A stretch of 64,000 nt of DNA from Gamarada debralockiae (Eukaryota; Ascomycota; Leotiomycetes; Helotiales; Hyphodiscaceae): positions 62,001-126,000 of the forward strand of contig NXFV01000750.1 of the NCBI GenBank assembly GCA_002803225.1, written 5' to 3'. The number at the start of each line of letters is the position of its first letter. Within the stretch, counting starts at the first letter, position 1. Below are positions 1 through 9,939 of the stretch, one piece after another. The position numbers and the translations under genes are program-made. Below the pieces are notes generated by a model. The model was given only the letters and a program-made list of their open reading frames with translations. It was not told the origin of the DNA and did not search any database.

Positions 1-60
1 TGATCGCCCGGAGCGTTCGTGGTTATAGCTGGCGCTATATTCGGGGCGGAAGTTCCACAG

Positions 61-1166
61 CTAGTGCCAGCACACGAACCGGCCTTGCAGATAAAGACCG
101 AGGCCGAGGCACTTGTAAAAGATGTTGAGGTGGTCGTGCCTGTTGTGGATTACATCCACCGCCACCAGCCTGCCTTCGACACAATCCAGGACTACCGCAA
201 AGGTGGTGGGAGCTAAACCGCCGGAGATTGAGCTAACTATACATGTCTGGGTACAAGCAACCTCGGTGAGAATGCATGTCTCTATAAATGATGCGGATGC
301 TGAGGCGGATGCCGATGACGATGCTGTGCTCTCTTGCTGCGTCGACTGAGTTGAGGGATTGTCATCGTTACCATCGCCATCATTGCTATTATTGTTGTTG
401 TCCCCCCCTGGGTTGTTGTTGTTATTCCCCCCTGGGTTATTGTTGTTGTTCGAGCCACCAGGATTGTTGTTATTCGAGCCTCCGGGGTTGCTGTTCGACC
501 CTCCTGGAGTGTTCCCGTTGCCATCAATGCTGACACCCGTAGGCAAAGCTCCAGTTTGTCCGATGAAACCGATACCGCCGGAACCCACGACAATTGGAAC
601 TTGAACTGTGGTTGTCCCTCCACTTGCATCCGTTTGAACGATACCGGTTGTCGGTTGTAGTGAGGGTTGCGAGATCCGGGAAAACTGTCTGTGAAAATGT
701 CTCGCTGGATCCGGAGGCCGCTGCGGGGATGGTGATGAAAGATGGTAATGGAGCTGCTGCGACCGGTCCTTGAGGGGAGCCTGTACTCGATATCGCTGCT
801 GGTGATGGAGGAAGGCTTGTGCCTACACCTCCTGCTGGTGCGGGAGAAACGCTGGTGCTTGATACGCCTGCTGGTGCTAGAGAAACGCTTATACTCGGTG
901 TCGGCTGTGCACCTCCAGCAACGCCTGCACCAGTACCTCCAGCAGCCCCAGTCGCAGCCCCAGGCGCACCGGGGCAGCCGGCAGTTGGAAGGGCCCCCGA
1001 AGTCTCCGTAAAGAGTGTGCCCTCGGCACTAGCAACACATGGCGGAATGGCGCCCAAGGACCCCCCCCTGGCTCTCCTGTCGAGCCGTGAGATGAATCCT
1101 ATCAGAAACCGAACTCCCGACGAGAGAAAAGAGAAGAATCTCCCTGAAACGCAAGGAGGAAACCAT
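61..1166 (-). pseudogene. Gly/Ser/Asn-rich secreted protein gene with two frameshifts
   Basis: No known family is recognised. Reading leftward from an ATG at 1166, the first residues (MVSSLRFREILLFSLVGSS) look like a signal peptide. The frame then breaks at a run of eight Gs (C8 at 1061-1068 on the + strand). One G fewer would lead into a long Gly/Ala/Pro/Ser/Thr-rich stretch (about 1057-650). A second frame change is needed near 640-660, after which an Asn-rich repeat block, an Ala/Ser run and a Cys-containing tail (CILTEVACTQTC) lead to a stop at 61-63. The composition resembles a secreted or cell-wall mannoprotein. Either the gene is decayed or the homopolymer is miscalled; a small intron at the second break cannot be excluded but has no good branch site. 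Confidence is moderate that this was a gene and low on function. Confidence 0.5.
390..505 (-). repeat. In-frame minisatellite coding PGG(S/N/D)N(4-5) units
   Basis: Five consecutive units of roughly 21-27 nt encode PGGSNSN, PGGSNNNN, PGGSNNNNN, PGGNNNNN and PGGDNNNN on the minus strand. Unit lengths are multiples of three, so copy-number change would keep frame. Such repeats are common in fungal secreted and wall proteins. Confidence 0.8.
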
Positions 1167-1183
1167 GATGAAAGACGTGCCTA

Positions 1184-2553
1184 GGAAAAAGACCCTAGAA
1201 GGAAATGTGAAGGAAGGAAATGGATGTTAGACTGATGCTATAATTGAAGGGAAGACTTCCTCTCCATATATACAATATTCAATCGAGCCTTAGCATCTGG
1301 GGCGTGATGAAGGGTCTCGATTACGTCCGGCTTTCATTGCCTCCGGTTTCGAATATCTCTGGTTGCTGTTGCTATCTCGAGAACGATTCCAGATGGCTGT
1401 GCTCTCCATCCTCCCATCCCCTCAACTCACTCGCCCCTTCCTCCGACCTTCGGGGCCCTCCAAGTTGTTTAAAAAAGCAGTCTCCATGACGTGAGATGCC
1501 AACATAATCCATGGGATATCTCGAGAGGGTCACAGTGCGCTTGGCTGGAAGGATGAAACAAGCGCAAAGGGTCTGTATCACTACACAGAAACAACATCTC
1601 AACGAAAGCAGGAGCAGCTATTGGACCCCGACCCACGGAACCAACGCTTCTCGCCTCTCGCTTCTTGGATAAAATAGGTCAGCCGCGCGGAGGCGAGCGA
1701 GTGCACACGGGCCGTGGCGTCCACGACGAACACTTCAGTTAAGTTGGTTCGCCGAGTAACTCATGAAAATAGTTTCTCACAATGTAAAGTGAGCGAGCGC
1801 TTAGAACCAACAGTATAAAACTTGCCATTGAGAGAGGATGGGAGGTCCCGCAAAGGTTTTTAGCTGCGGCGAGGCCAAACGGGCATTGCGAGCGGGTCCA
1901 GGCAGAAAGGACAGACGGCGCATGGTGAGACGATGCCGTCGTTCGAGGGACGAGGGAGTGGGGGTGATGTTGGGAAAGGATTGAAGAGGACGATGATCGA
2001 GGAGAGGGGTGAGTGCGAGCTCTATCCCTTCGCAGGTGAGTTTACTGTGGCGTAGAGAAATTGCGAAACGGACCAATTGGCACGTTGGAAAATATGTGGA
2101 AGGGCGACGCTCTGGGGTTCTATTGGTCGGATTAGTATTCTCCTTGCCCCCACACGCGCGAAGGGATACAGCGTGAAAGCGGTGGCAGGTCCGTGCACGC
2201 ACCTTACCCGATGCGGTGGGCGCTAAACCCGGGGAGACGTGACGGGAAACGACCGCGATCTCTTAGCACAAGATCTGGGAAGGAATGGAAGCTGACCAAT
2301 CCCACGACTTTAATAATTGTAAGAATTGTTGCTCATTTTGTTCATTACCAAGGAACTAAAGCTGACGCCGAAAAGGGAATCGGGTGTGACGTCTGAGCTT
2401 CATGAAATTAACTCTTGTCAGTTGAGCTGTGTGGGGGCGAAATATAGTGGCATTTTAGAGCTAGTTTGATATCTAAGGAGCTGAAAATACAAGGAGGGGA
2501 AGAGTTCTCTTATACTGACGTAAGAAGGAAAAACAGGAACTCTCGTCCGTCAT
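1184..2553. other. Intergenic, no supported gene
   Basis: Only short open frames without family signals are seen, the longest being a 133-codon minus frame at 1801-2202. No repeat or RNA gene was recognised. Confidence 0.5.
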
Positions 2554-3383
2554 TTGACTAGTGACAATCATCAGTTTGATCTGCCAGGCTTTCAAGGATC
2601 AAACAGCCGCAGAGGCATCAAATTCGGAGAAAATAAGAAATTCTGGAAATTCTGGAAGGCTCTAGTAATAGCCCAGACTGTCTCATGGCGGTCAAGACTC
2701 TGGTGCGTGCAGGAGATACTGTTGGCCCCAGATACCCTCTATGTTTAGGGCAGGTGGCTACTTCCCTCGAAGCTGGACATGGCAAGTTCGAAAACCACCG
2801 CCAACATCCAAGCACCTGTTGTGCCGAAGCCATAAGTCAACTGCCTCAGCGGTATCGATATTTCAGGGACGACGATATGTTGGAAAAGACTTGCGCGTCG
2901 GCCATTCGGGGTCAGTATTCCCACAACCTCGACATGATGTTAAGGTTGTACAGCCACAAACTGTGTCAGAATCCTCGCGATAAAGTATACGGTCTTCTAG
3001 GCCTTGTTGATTCAACGACATATCATGAGCTGGTGCCGGACTCTAGTAAATCTCAGCAAGACGTCTTTTTGGATGCGACAATAGTCATTCACAGGTAGGA
3101 GCCAGGGAATCTGCGATTTCTCACCGGGTTTGAGCTTCTCAGCGACTCAGAGGGGCTGCATTCTTGGGTACGGGACTTTGCCGTTTCCCCGGAGCCGTCA
3201 GTCACCTGGTGCGAGAAGCATCGGCTGAAGAATTACTCGCTGTCTAATATTATAATAGACGCGGCCTATGAGTTCCTCAAGTATCTACTAGTCAACCTCA
3301 TTGTATATTGTGGTGGGGCAATATGCGAGTATAAGCGCTTCCCGATTGCGCTGGGTATCGCACGTGCTCTCAGTAAGGGATAA
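2554..3383 (+). pseudogene. HET-domain protein relic (5' truncated, frameshifted, nonsense codon)
   Basis: HET (heterokaryon incompatibility) proteins trigger cell death on non-self recognition in filamentous fungi. Here a first frame holds SRLWCVQEILLAPDTLYV, the typical W-x-RLW-x-VQE block, and hits TAG at about 2746. A second frame carries on with GQVATSLEAGHGKF and CQNPRDKVYGLLGLVD, the conserved block that follows the HET core. At 3096-3098 a TAG interrupts this frame, yet the family-like sequence continues (GNLRFLTGFELLS, then LHSWVRDF) to a TAA at 3381. A 48-nt GT-AG intron could span the TAG, but it would delete conserved-looking residues, so nonsense is preferred. The N-terminal half of the HET domain is absent and no ATG precedes the relic. 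Confidence 0.75.
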
Positions 3384-4250
3384 AACAAGAACGACAACAA
3401 CTAACGACGCAAAACGAAGGTCATGGTGCTCAAATGCACTGCAAAAAATGTATGCGAAAACGAACTGTCCGATTGCGTATGTATCTAAGTGCTGCCCCAG
3501 CTGCGAAGACCATTTATGCCACGCTGGCACGTGATCAGACCAGCTAAGCGAGGGTCTTACAATTGTAAGACCCACCAATATCCTCAAAAACAAGGCCACA
3601 ACAACTTTTCCCCACTACAATATCTGCTCAATCTAGATCATAGTGGCGTATCAAAGGCAGCTTTTTTGAAGGCAGTCGGAGGCGTGACAGAAGTTGTTCG
3701 CACGACTAACTCAAACACGGTAAGCTAAATATCTGCATTATTCTAGGTTAGCACATCAGGCTTATTCCTCACAATCTATTCTATTAAAGGGATAGTAGAC
3801 GCGCTATCCAACTAGTTCGAATCCAAATGACCGTATAATATAGCAAGGTCACTAGAGAGGGTTCTGTCAGTTATTCGTGGAAGAAGGATTCAAGCAGCTG
3901 GTTCAATTAGCAGAGCTTGAATAAAGTCGAGCACGAGGGATTTAGCAATTATATATATTAGCTAGTGAGGTGGCAATATAAAGTTGAGTAATACCTGTTG
4001 TGACAGTCGTCGAAAAGACAGCTTGCAGTAGTTCGTCAATATCAATTTCCTGCAATGCGACAAGATCTTTTACGAAAGCGCTTTAGCCTATCTAGCGTCG
4101 GCGCCCGTGTCGTCGACCGCAAGAATCCCGTCTTTAAGGCCTGCCTATTGCCCTTTTCGACACGAATCAAAATTCCTCTGAAACTCAATTCGCAATCCCA
4201 AAACCCCTAAACTCATAATCTCCTCCTCCTCAAGAACTCACTCCGTGACC
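3384..4250. other. Intergenic, possible degraded repeat; promoter of next gene
   Basis: No coding signal. The stretch 3830-4010 is AT-rich with in-frame stops everywhere. The last 100 nt before 4251 are pyrimidine-rich, as is common upstream of fungal start codons. Confidence 0.4.
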
Positions 4251-4976
4251 ATGGTCCGAACCCGAATTACCAAGCCCAAAGTGATCATCGATCCAATCCG
4301 CACGCACGATCTTATACCCGCCGTAGCCATCTATATCGTCGTCGACTCAGAACCCATTAAATGCCCCCTCTTCTCCTACCAAGTTTACGACATCTCGCCT
4401 CACCAGCCCTCCAGAACCCGCTCCATGACAGTCGCCGTTCAGCTCCACGAGGGCACAATTGAGAAACGCGGTCGAAATTCCGAGTTTCCACAACGAATTG
4501 ATGTCTACAGCTTCCCATTGCCCTTTGATTGTACTGAAGATGAGAAGGCGGCATTATGTATCAAGCATCAGCGCGCTGAGATAGACGCAAGGATGAAATC
4601 TGGGACGACGGATTTCTTCATACAACCGACTTTCTCGGAGGAGGATTATCAGCGAAGCCTTTTCATTATTGATTCTTCGATGGAAGAGTTTGAGGGCAAA
4701 GGTTTTTTGAGCGTAGGGTATGATCAGAAGGTGCCGAATGAGGAGCAGGAGGAAGATAATCAGCTGCCAGAGATTAGCGTGAGGAGGACAAAGGATATGA
4801 GCAGATGGTACCTGAACCCAGAGTATGCGAAAAAGAGACTCGAAGGGCGACCGCCTGTTATGGAGGCACTTGGATTGGTTATGGGATCGAGAGAGGATAT
4901 AGTCCAGTGGTTTTATCAGTCATATGTTAACGAGGGAACCATTTACGAGGATATCAGAAAGGCAAATCAAAATTGA
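4251..4976 (+). CDS. Hypothetical protein, 241 aa, intronless
   Basis: No family is recognised. A single open frame starts at ATG 4251 in a good context (GACCATGG) and ends in TGA at 4974-4976. The protein is soluble-looking, with no signal peptide or membrane segment. It has a beta-rich N-terminal half (about residues 1-90), a charged middle, an acidic patch EEQEEDNQ near residue 165, and a helical C-terminus. It lies between the HET relic and the chitinase relic and is the only intact frame in the first 9 kb, which suggests it is under selection or young. It could be a lineage-specific protein. Confidence 0.65.
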   Translation: MVRTRITKPKVIIDPIRTHDLIPAVAIYIVVDSEPIKCPLFSYQVYDISPHQPSRTRSMTVAVQLHEGTIEKRGRNSEFPQRIDVYSFPLPFDCTEDEKAALCIKHQRAEIDARMKSGTTDFFIQPTFSEEDYQRSLFIIDSSMEEFEGKGFLSVGYDQKVPNEEQEEDNQLPEISVRRTKDMSRWYLNPEYAKKRLEGRPPVMEALGLVMGSREDIVQWFYQSYVNEGTIYEDIRKANQN

Positions 4977-5295
4977 GATTTTGTATAGTGTTAGTTATGT
5001 CAATCTATACTTGGGTAGTCATGATATTCCATCTGAATATTCAGCCCACATTGACATTATATCCGTGTCGGAGATCCAATGTCCACCTGATTACTGTTGC
5101 GATCTAAAGTCATGGGAGTGTATCCATATACCCCATCTTGCAGTATAGTCACGTGATGGACGAAAAGGGTAGGAGAATGTGGTTGGATTATTAAGGTATG
5201 AAGATACTGGAGATACTGATGAACAAACCAAGTACAGTAGTCTGTACTTATAGACAGGAATCCTCCCTATGACTCATAGAACACGTCACACCGAT

Positions 5296-5340
5296 CAAGT
5301 GATCCTATGACACATGACACCATGTGACACCATGTGACTC
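5296..5340. repeat. Short tandem CATGTGACAC motif
   Basis: The motif CATGTGACAC/CATGTGACTC occurs in close succession, preceded by ATGACACATGACAC. The core CATGTG/CACATG is palindromic, so the block could pair with itself. It lies just past the 3' end of the chitinase-like relic. Confidence 0.5.
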
Positions 5341-5383
5341 AGCAGGCAGCACTATCTGCCTAGAACCAGAGTCACCTGATTAC

Positions 5384-8300
5384 TCATTCCAACACCCCAT
5401 ACTTATTATTCACGTCTCCCGTTGCCGGCCACGGGAACATCATCTGGGCTGCCGTAGCCATTCCACCCAGTGCCCAGGTTGCAGTGAACCAGTTTTTCCC
5501 AGATTGCTGATCATCTGGTAACCACCTATTCTCATATTCGGTCTGCGCATCCTTAGACCACTGCGTAGCTACCGATTCAATCGACCTCAGTTCCGAATCA
5601 ATCCAGTACGCATACAATGATCGCATCGAGGCGGTGCCTCCGGGCTGTGTGTTCACCGGTTCCCCCGGGCGGCCTTGACCCCACTGGTATTCGTTGTCGA
5701 AGACGTAGAAAACAAGATCAATCCAATTTGATACTCGCATCCATTTGTTCCATATGGCTTCATCAACTGCGGACGTACCAGCACCTGCGGGTGGTACTTG
5801 AGAAATTGGAACATCCCCGATCCCTATGCCTTGTTAGCATTTCCCTTGGGGGATTTCACATCAAGGAAGAATACGTACATATCTAACGCCAATCTTTGCT
5901 TGCGTAGGATTCGTTGGCCCGTTACCATCATTGCCTGTCCCGGTGAGTGATGGTGCGCCACCGCCAAACCATATCTTCTTCGCTCTGTTGTTAAGTCCTG
6001 ATATTAAGGTAAGATTCACCTCTGTACGTGCTACAGGAAGCTGACTAGTAGAACGTCCGAATCCATAGCCCAATATTTCAGCCACGTCTGATCCACCCGC
6101 AGGTATGCCCAAGTTTAGGGCCTGGCCGTTAGGTGTAGCGGCATTAGTACCTGTCAAATCAAAGGCTCCAAATCCAGAGTTTTGATCATCCCCTAATAGC
6201 ACTTCGGCAATCCAGACTGTTGATGGCATTTGATAATGCGGAGCAGTCGCAGTGGCTAACCAGTTGAAAAATCTTTGAAGGGTCTGAGCTTCGTAGACGT
6301 GGTCGGCTAGAAATTGGTCAGCATTGGTAAATGTTGTAAGCATACACCAGTGGGTCCAGGAATGAGCTTGCTCGACCACTGAGACCAAGAATATGTTCCA
6401 GTCTATTGTAAAACATTATTCTTGAATCAATGTCCCAAGGTGTTAGCAGGAGCTCACCCATTCCTACACCCGCCAGTGATACAATATGGCGAACTGAAGG
6501 GAGCGGAAGGTAGAAGTATAAGAAAAGACCGAGACTTACTTTGAAAGCTTGAGATGCTGTCAAGTTGGCCTTTGCTGACTCTGGAAATATCTGCTGTACA
6601 AGGGTTCTTTTGCAGCGGATAGGTATAATACTTTGCAACATTTGAACGTCCAGAGGCTTCACCGCAAGCAGGATATGTTCCTAAGTCGATGGTGTACTGG
6701 GTACCACCTAATGTGATCGAAATATCTTTTGGATCGAAGCGTGGTTGAAGAATGTGCGTCTGGTTACCTGTACCATCCCAATCGTCATACCAGCTTCTGG
6801 CAGAAAGAGAAGACGGCGAGCAACTGTCTTCTGTGGGATCACCATATGAAGAAGGTAGCAGGCAAGAATCAGCTCTCGATCTTAGATCAGCAAACCCTCG
6901 GGGATACAAGTCCAGCTCATCGTCATCTTCGTCCAGGCAAAGTGGGCAGGTAGATATGTTTGATGATCCAGTCTCATCGCCTTCCGAGGAGGGACAGCTT
7001 AGCTGAGGGATATGGATCAAGGGACCAACAGTGGTGGATCTTTTTGAGAGCGCTGGTGAGTATCGTGTTGCAACATCTTCTGGGAGCTCGAGATAAGCGG
7101 TACTATTTGGGTAGTCTAACTCACTCAGATCTCGGCTAGAGATAGGGCAGGTCCTTTCAATAATACCAACAGCGGGTAAGCTATACAAAGAATATGAGAG
7201 ACCCCGCCTGGGAGAAGCCATCCAATTGAGGAAGGAACAGAAAGTTGTGCATATAAATCAGCACCTGCGCTGGCTCCGTAGCAAACCTCGGTGGTGGTTG
7301 ACGAATAGGTAGCCGAAGCATAGAGTTGTACGTAGCCGTCTGCAACTAAACTGACAGTAGCAGGGTCGATCAAAATAAACTTTTGATTGAATTCAATGCC
7401 AAAGCTAACCATCGGCTTGATGTGGGCTGTAATCTGGCCGTTTGCGGCAATGCTGTAGTCAATTTTTGTGGTCCCAACATCTTGTGTTCCATCCTGGCTA
7501 GGGTTCTCGAGATCTTGTGGGTCCTCAGTAGAAGACTGGTCGGGGAACGCTAGCTGGGTGTCCCATTTGGCTAAGACAGTCTCTGCTCGGAATTTACCGC
7601 TAAGCGTCAGGTCCATGTTGACACTACCAAAAAGGCGGAAGTTGGGTCCCTGTTGGAGTAGTGAGCTTCAAATCTAGAGAGTTCATTTATTTTAGACTTA
7701 GTATTGTAGAACGTACCACAGTAAGAATTCCAGGAACTGAGAAAGTCGCTCCAAAATTTTCGAGACCAAAGAGCTCAATGTCTCCAGTGTCGTAAGAAGC
7801 CGAAACCAGGGCGTCGATCGTAAACAAAGCTGTGATTGTTCCTGAATTTTTGAAGTACAGATAGGACTGGCTCAAATCTGGCGGCAAGCCCAAGTTTGCA
7901 ACTATAGTAAGACCAAATGATGTGTCGATAACTGCATTCATTTGGGCTTCAACGAGCAAGCTAGCAGCAATGTCCACGCCATCAATATTGCACTGGTACG
8001 TTTCGTCGAGAAGAACAATATTGATCGCCTCGGCGATAGAGTACGTGATTTCCGGAGGGGTAGCAACAACAGTAAAAAGACCTTTCAGCCATTCTACGAC
8101 TGAGTTTCCGAACCATCGCTCGTGGAGTTCAGCTCGAGTGATAAGGCCTGCTTCGTGGTCTCTCAAATCTTCCGCCCATGATTCTTCAAGATAGCGCTTA
8201 TGATTACCATCGAACTCCTAGAAGTATGTTAGCCCCTCTCAAAGTGACGAAAAGTATATCCTTACTTTGAGCGATCTTTTGCCCTTACGTCTCGTTTGTC

Positions 8301-8535
8301 CTGGGCTGTCAACCACTTTGTCCCAATACCCCTCTTCGTTGCTATAGTCCATACGCCATTGCGTTGTGCCTAAATCAGTATCTCTCGGAACTCTCCAGAA
8401 GTCATAGTCAAACTTCAAATCGTAGATAATGGGATCTGGGTTCGTAGTTCTCTTCGTGATATGGCCAGGTATAGACTGGTTGGCTGATGGCTGTAAGTCA
8501 ATGGAAACGGCATAACGTCCCGGTCCGCAACCCTT
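5384..8535 (-). pseudogene. C-terminal region of a killer-toxin-like GH18 chitinase, lacking the catalytic domain
   Basis: Six exons can be followed leftward (about 8535-8266, 8217-7717, 7649-6540, 6493-6458, 6402-5875, 5823-5384) with good GT-AG introns. The translated blocks include FDYDFWRVPRDTDLGTTQWR, YSNEEGYWDKVVDSP, GDIELFGLENFGATFSVPG and ENRWLPDDQQSGKNW. From family knowledge this matches the very long non-catalytic C-terminal region of fungal GH18 chitinases related to killer-toxin alpha/beta subunits. The first recognisable exon opens after a 3' splice site (CTTAG). Upstream there is only AT-rich, stop-filled DNA: no signal peptide, LysM or GH18 catalytic segment. A one-base frame slip also occurs at a G run near 7195. 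The gene is thus 5'-truncated and frameshifted. Family assignment is from memory of conserved blocks. Confidence 0.7.
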
Positions 8536-9330
8536 CTAAGGAGAGGGGAAGAGAGGCTCTTTGTAATAGTGTCACGGTTGGCTTCAAAACATAATCATAA
8601 ACAGGAACAGCCCTCAACTAACTCGAACAACAGATACAGAAGGAAGTGGCAGAGGCCACCTGTCAGCTCTATATACAGACTAGCGCATCATGTCATGTGA
8701 TTAAGCTCCAGGTGATGTACCGCCGTCACAAATAGGCTAGCAAGAGTTATATTTCAAACTAATACTACTATATAATATAAAGAGAATACTCTAAAGAGAG
8801 AAGAAAAGAATACTTAATAATAATCTAGTAGTAAGTAACTAGCTAGTTACTATAGCAACGAATATAGGCTGCCTTAGGCTCCTAAGTCCTTGTCACGGGG
8901 CGAATGCAAAGTGTACAGTGCAAAAGCTCGTTTGTATTACAAGAAGAATTAGCTAAAGAAGGAAAGAGAAGAAGAATCTACTTCCTAGAAGGGGTGTCGC
9001 GGCCGCTAGTGGCAGTGGCATGAGCTGTGCGCCTGTTCACGTGACAGCGCAGGCACTTTAGCGCCAAGCATAACATCGCCGTCACAATATAAATAATATA
9101 AAGGAGACATATAAAGCTTGACTTAAGAATAATAAATCTTTTACTTAAGTTATTTAGCAAATATTACTTTATAATTTAAAGCTCTATAATTAATATATAA
9201 TATAATAGACTAAATCTTAACTTATTCTTCTCTTTAAGTATAATCTTATAATTAATTATATAATAAGATAAAATGATGCTCTGCTACCCTTTAACAAAAC
9301 CTAGTGATGAAGTCTGGGCGCTATTTTGGT
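8536..9330. other. AT-rich, gene-free block upstream of the truncated chitinase
   Basis: The stretches 8750-8860 and 9085-9275 are dominated by TA/AA/AT steps (ACTATATAATATAAAG, TTAATATATAATATAATAG) with stops in all frames. This is the look of repeat-induced point mutation in ascomycetes. Its position, where the chitinase catalytic exons should lie, suggests insertion or degradation. Confidence 0.6.
8891..9086. mobile_element. Possible solo LTR (TGTCACGGGG...CGCCGTCACA)
   Basis: A GC-richer island of about 196 bp inside the AT-rich block starts with TGTCACGG and ends with CCGTCACA, with TG...CA termini and near-inverted ends. A second copy of the terminal motif CGCCGTCACAA lies at about 8720-8731. 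No clean target-site duplication is seen, so this is tentative. Confidence 0.3.
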
Positions 9331-9939
9331 GGTCGTACGCCAATTTTTTTTCGGAGGCACAAGGAATACAAGGGATCTAACAACTATTACAGGCTGGCTG
9401 GGGACTGCTATGTGAACGGTCTCATGGATGGAGGTGCAATCTGCGATCCATCATCCAAGGCAGAAAACATTGTTCTTGTATGAAATGGCTAATGTGCTTT
9501 CACGTGGCTCCGTTTGTGGACAATCTAAGCAATAAATTCCTGGACAGTAAAAACATCGCTCAGACTGATCCTTGTCAGTTACCGGTTCGTGCTGGTAATT
9601 GAGCGGGATGGGTGTTTGTATTGAACTTGGAATATCCGCACCTGTGTTATGACTTTCAAAGCTTCTGGCATAGGCTTGGTCGTGGTAGGATCACAATAAG
9701 TGATGGAACACATGTGAAGGGTGGATGCAAATTGCACCATGTGACGAAGCCACTCGGCCATCTTTTGCATCAGGCACAGAACAAGTCCACATGAACTGTG
9801 AATTAGAGACATGAAGGATGCCAGGTCTGCCAAGAAACTCCGAGATGGTGGTGGAAAAGCTGCAAAAGTTTGGCATTCGTTCTTACACAATGAGCACTTC
9901 AAAATGTAAGCTAAGCAAACTCCACCCTTCCTTCCTCTC
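9331..9939. other. Intergenic, 3' flank of the P450 gene
   Basis: No supported gene. A 107-codon minus frame (9579-9902) lacks an ATG at its start and shows no family signal. Confidence 0.45.

Noticed and set aside
1801..2202. 133-codon minus-strand open frame
   Set aside because: Arg/Pro-rich composition, no family signal and no splice context; the length is within chance expectation.
3800..3830. TTCGAATCC as in a tRNA T-arm
   Set aside because: The flanking stem does not pair and no acceptor, D or anticodon arms can be placed.
9579..9902. Cys-rich 107-codon minus-strand frame
   Set aside because: It opens with TTG rather than ATG and shows no family motif or intron continuation.
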